The translations under genes were made by a program, and so were the position numbers. A DNA stretch of 64,000 nucleotides from Oceanimonas pelagia (lineage in GTDB: Bacteria; Pseudomonadota; Gammaproteobacteria; Enterobacterales; Aeromonadaceae), in contig NZ_CP118224.1 in assembly GCF_030849025.1 (NCBI RefSeq), forward strand, positions 976,001-1,040,000, given 5' to 3'. The notes under the pieces were generated by a model. That model did no database searches. It saw only the letters and a list, made by a program, of their open reading frames with translations, and was not told where the DNA came from. Each line of letters starts with the position of its first letter. Positions within the stretch are counted from its first letter, which is position 1. Positions 62,937 through 64,000 of this stretch are shown here, in pieces.

Positions 62937-64000
62937 CTATTTCTTGTGCTTGCCGATGCCGTGGTCGCGCAGCTTGTTGGCCACGGCGGTGTGGGAGATG
63001 CCCAGGCGCCTGGCCAGCAGCCGGCTGGACGGGTATTCCGGATAGAGCCGTTCCAGCAGCAGGCGCTCAAAGCCCTTGACCGCGTCTTCCAGCGTGCCTT
63101 CGCACAGGGCGTCCAGCCCCGGCAAACCGCTCTGCTCCGGAAGTGACAGGTCGTCCACATCCAGCTCGTCTCCTTCCAGCAGGCTGATGGCCCGGTACAG
63201 GCAGTTGCCGAGCTGGCGCACGTTGCCGGGCCAGGGGTAGTGCTGCAGGTAGTCTGCCAGCCGGGCCGACAGCCGGGGCTGGGGCCGCTCCAGCTCGGCG
63301 GCATGGCGGGTGCACAGTTGCCGGGCCAGGGGCAGAATGTCCTTCTGCCGCTCCCGCAGGGGCGGCACCCGCAGGTTGAGCACATTGAGCCGGAAGAACA
63401 AGTCCTGGCGAAACTGGCCCTGTTGCACCAGGGCGGCCAGATCCTGCTGGCTGGTGCAGATAACCCGTATGTCCACCTTCACTTCCTGCTCGTCTCCCAG
63501 CCGGCGGAACACGCCGTCCTGCAGCACCCTGAGCAGCTTGCGCTGCAGCAGCGGCGACATCTCGCCGATCTCGTCCAGCAACAGGGTGCCGCCGTTGGCC
63601 TGCTCGAGCACGCCGCGCTTGCCCCTGGCATTGTTGCCAAAGGCGCCGGGGGCATAGCCGAACAGCTCGTTTTCGGCGGCGTCGTCGGGAATGGCGGCAC
63701 AGTTCAGCAAAATAAGGGGCCCTTCGCCGCGCAGGCTGGCACGGTGGCAGGCCCGGGCCAGCTGCTCCTTGCCGGTGCCGGTTTCCCCCTGAATAAGCAG
63801 GGGAGCGTCCAGCACCGCCAGCCGGCGGGCTTCACTCAGCAGTTCGGTCATGGCCGGGCTGTGAGCGATGAAGTTGTCGAAGTGCCGGGACTCCCGGTGG
63901 CGCATGGCCTTGAAGTGCTGGCCGATGCGCCAGGCCGACTTGAACACCACCACGGCGCCGGCCAGGCTTCGCTCGCCGGACTCCTCGGTGACCCAGATGG
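62937..64000 (-). CDS. tyrR: TyrR/PhhR-family transcriptional regulator, 5' end outside window
   Basis: The frame stays open through the window edge, so only the C-terminal 354 residues are visible. The AAA+ core has Walker A GETGTGKEQ, ELFGYAPGAF, Walker B GGTLLLDEIGEMS, and YPWPGNVRQL. The C-terminal Fis-like helix-turn-helix has YPSSRLLARRLGISHTAVANKLRDHGIGKHKK, closely following TyrR. The GAFTGA loop needed for sigma-54 contact is replaced by GAFGNNARG, as expected for TyrR, which acts with sigma-70. It probably controls aromatic amino-acid genes. Confidence 0.85.
   Translation of the reverse strand, partial: IWVTEESGERSLAGAVVVFKSAWRIGQHFKAMRHRESRHFDNFIAHSPAMTELLSEARRLAVLDAPLLIQGETGTGKEQLARACHRASLRGEGPLILLNCAAIPDDAAENELFGYAPGAFGNNARGKRGVLEQANGGTLLLDEIGEMSPLLQRKLLRVLQDGVFRRLGDEQEVKVDIRVICTSQQDLAALVQQGQFRQDLFFRLNVLNLRVPPLRERQKDILPLARQLCTRHAAELERPQPRLSARLADYLQHYPWPGNVRQLGNCLYRAISLLEGDELDVDDLSLPEQSGLPGLDALCEGTLEDAVKGFERLLLERLYPEYPSSRLLARRLGISHTAVANKLRDHGIGKHKK

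Noticed and set aside
62937-64000. Sigma-54-dependent activator
   Set aside because: The GAFTGA loop is missing and the C-terminus follows TyrR closely.

Overview
This window is a GC-rich, densely coded chromosomal segment from a gammaproteobacterium. Gene content (dddP DMSP lyase, BCCT carrier, two sets of dimethylglycine/sarcosine catabolic genes, TRAP transporter, NhaC antiporter, TyrR-type regulator) suggests a marine, osmolyte-eating member of the Aeromonadales close to Oceanimonas, Oceanisphaera or Zobellella. That placement is inference from gene content; no rRNA or other phylogenetic marker is present. There is no phage, insertion sequence, CRISPR array or tRNA that I can see.

Layout. 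1-5884: dgcA (5' end outside the window), dgcB and a dedicated pair of electron-transfer-flavoprotein genes, which take dimethylglycine to sarcosine, closed by a strong terminator. 5885-12600: small housekeeping or unknown genes (glutathione S-transferase, DUF4112 protein, DOPA-dioxygenase-like protein), an AT-rich gene that sits in what looks like a solitary integron cassette with its own attC site, an RhlE-type helicase, a PAS-GGDEF gene broken by a one-base frameshift, and an exported ankyrin protein. 12583-24470: an osmolyte block with an MFS carrier, dddP, a LysR regulator, a BCCT carrier and, divergent from it, a five-gene cluster of Rieske oxygenase, aldehyde dehydrogenase, rubredoxin/rubredoxin-reductase fusion, FAD amine oxidase and cupin.

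24471-36510: several regulator-plus-transporter units: a LysR remnant; LysR with a YfcC-type permease and aspartoacylase (probable N-acetylaspartate use); LysR with an MFS carrier; LysR with AzlCD and a hydrolase; two overlapping GlxA/AraC regulators divergent from an exported metallo-beta-lactamase-fold protein. 36511-46154: a TRAP transporter, a second AzlCD pair, a LysR regulator, and a DapA-family lyase, aldehyde dehydrogenase and FAD oxidase operon. A near-identical ATAAC-N5-GTTAT dyad lies before both the TRAP operon and the lyase operon, tying them into one probable regulon.

46206-52552: EamA exporter, NhaC antiporter and a response regulator/periplasmic binding protein/hybrid kinase operon. 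52620-61880: a GbdR-like regulator divergent from glyA-soxBDAG-purU-cupin, which completes dimethylglycine to sarcosine to glycine to serine with recovery of the one-carbon unit. The window ends with an exported LprI-MliC lysozyme-inhibitor-like protein and the 3' part of a TyrR-family regulator. The classical glycine betaine demethylase gbcAB is not in the window; the Rieske protein here is a different subfamily.
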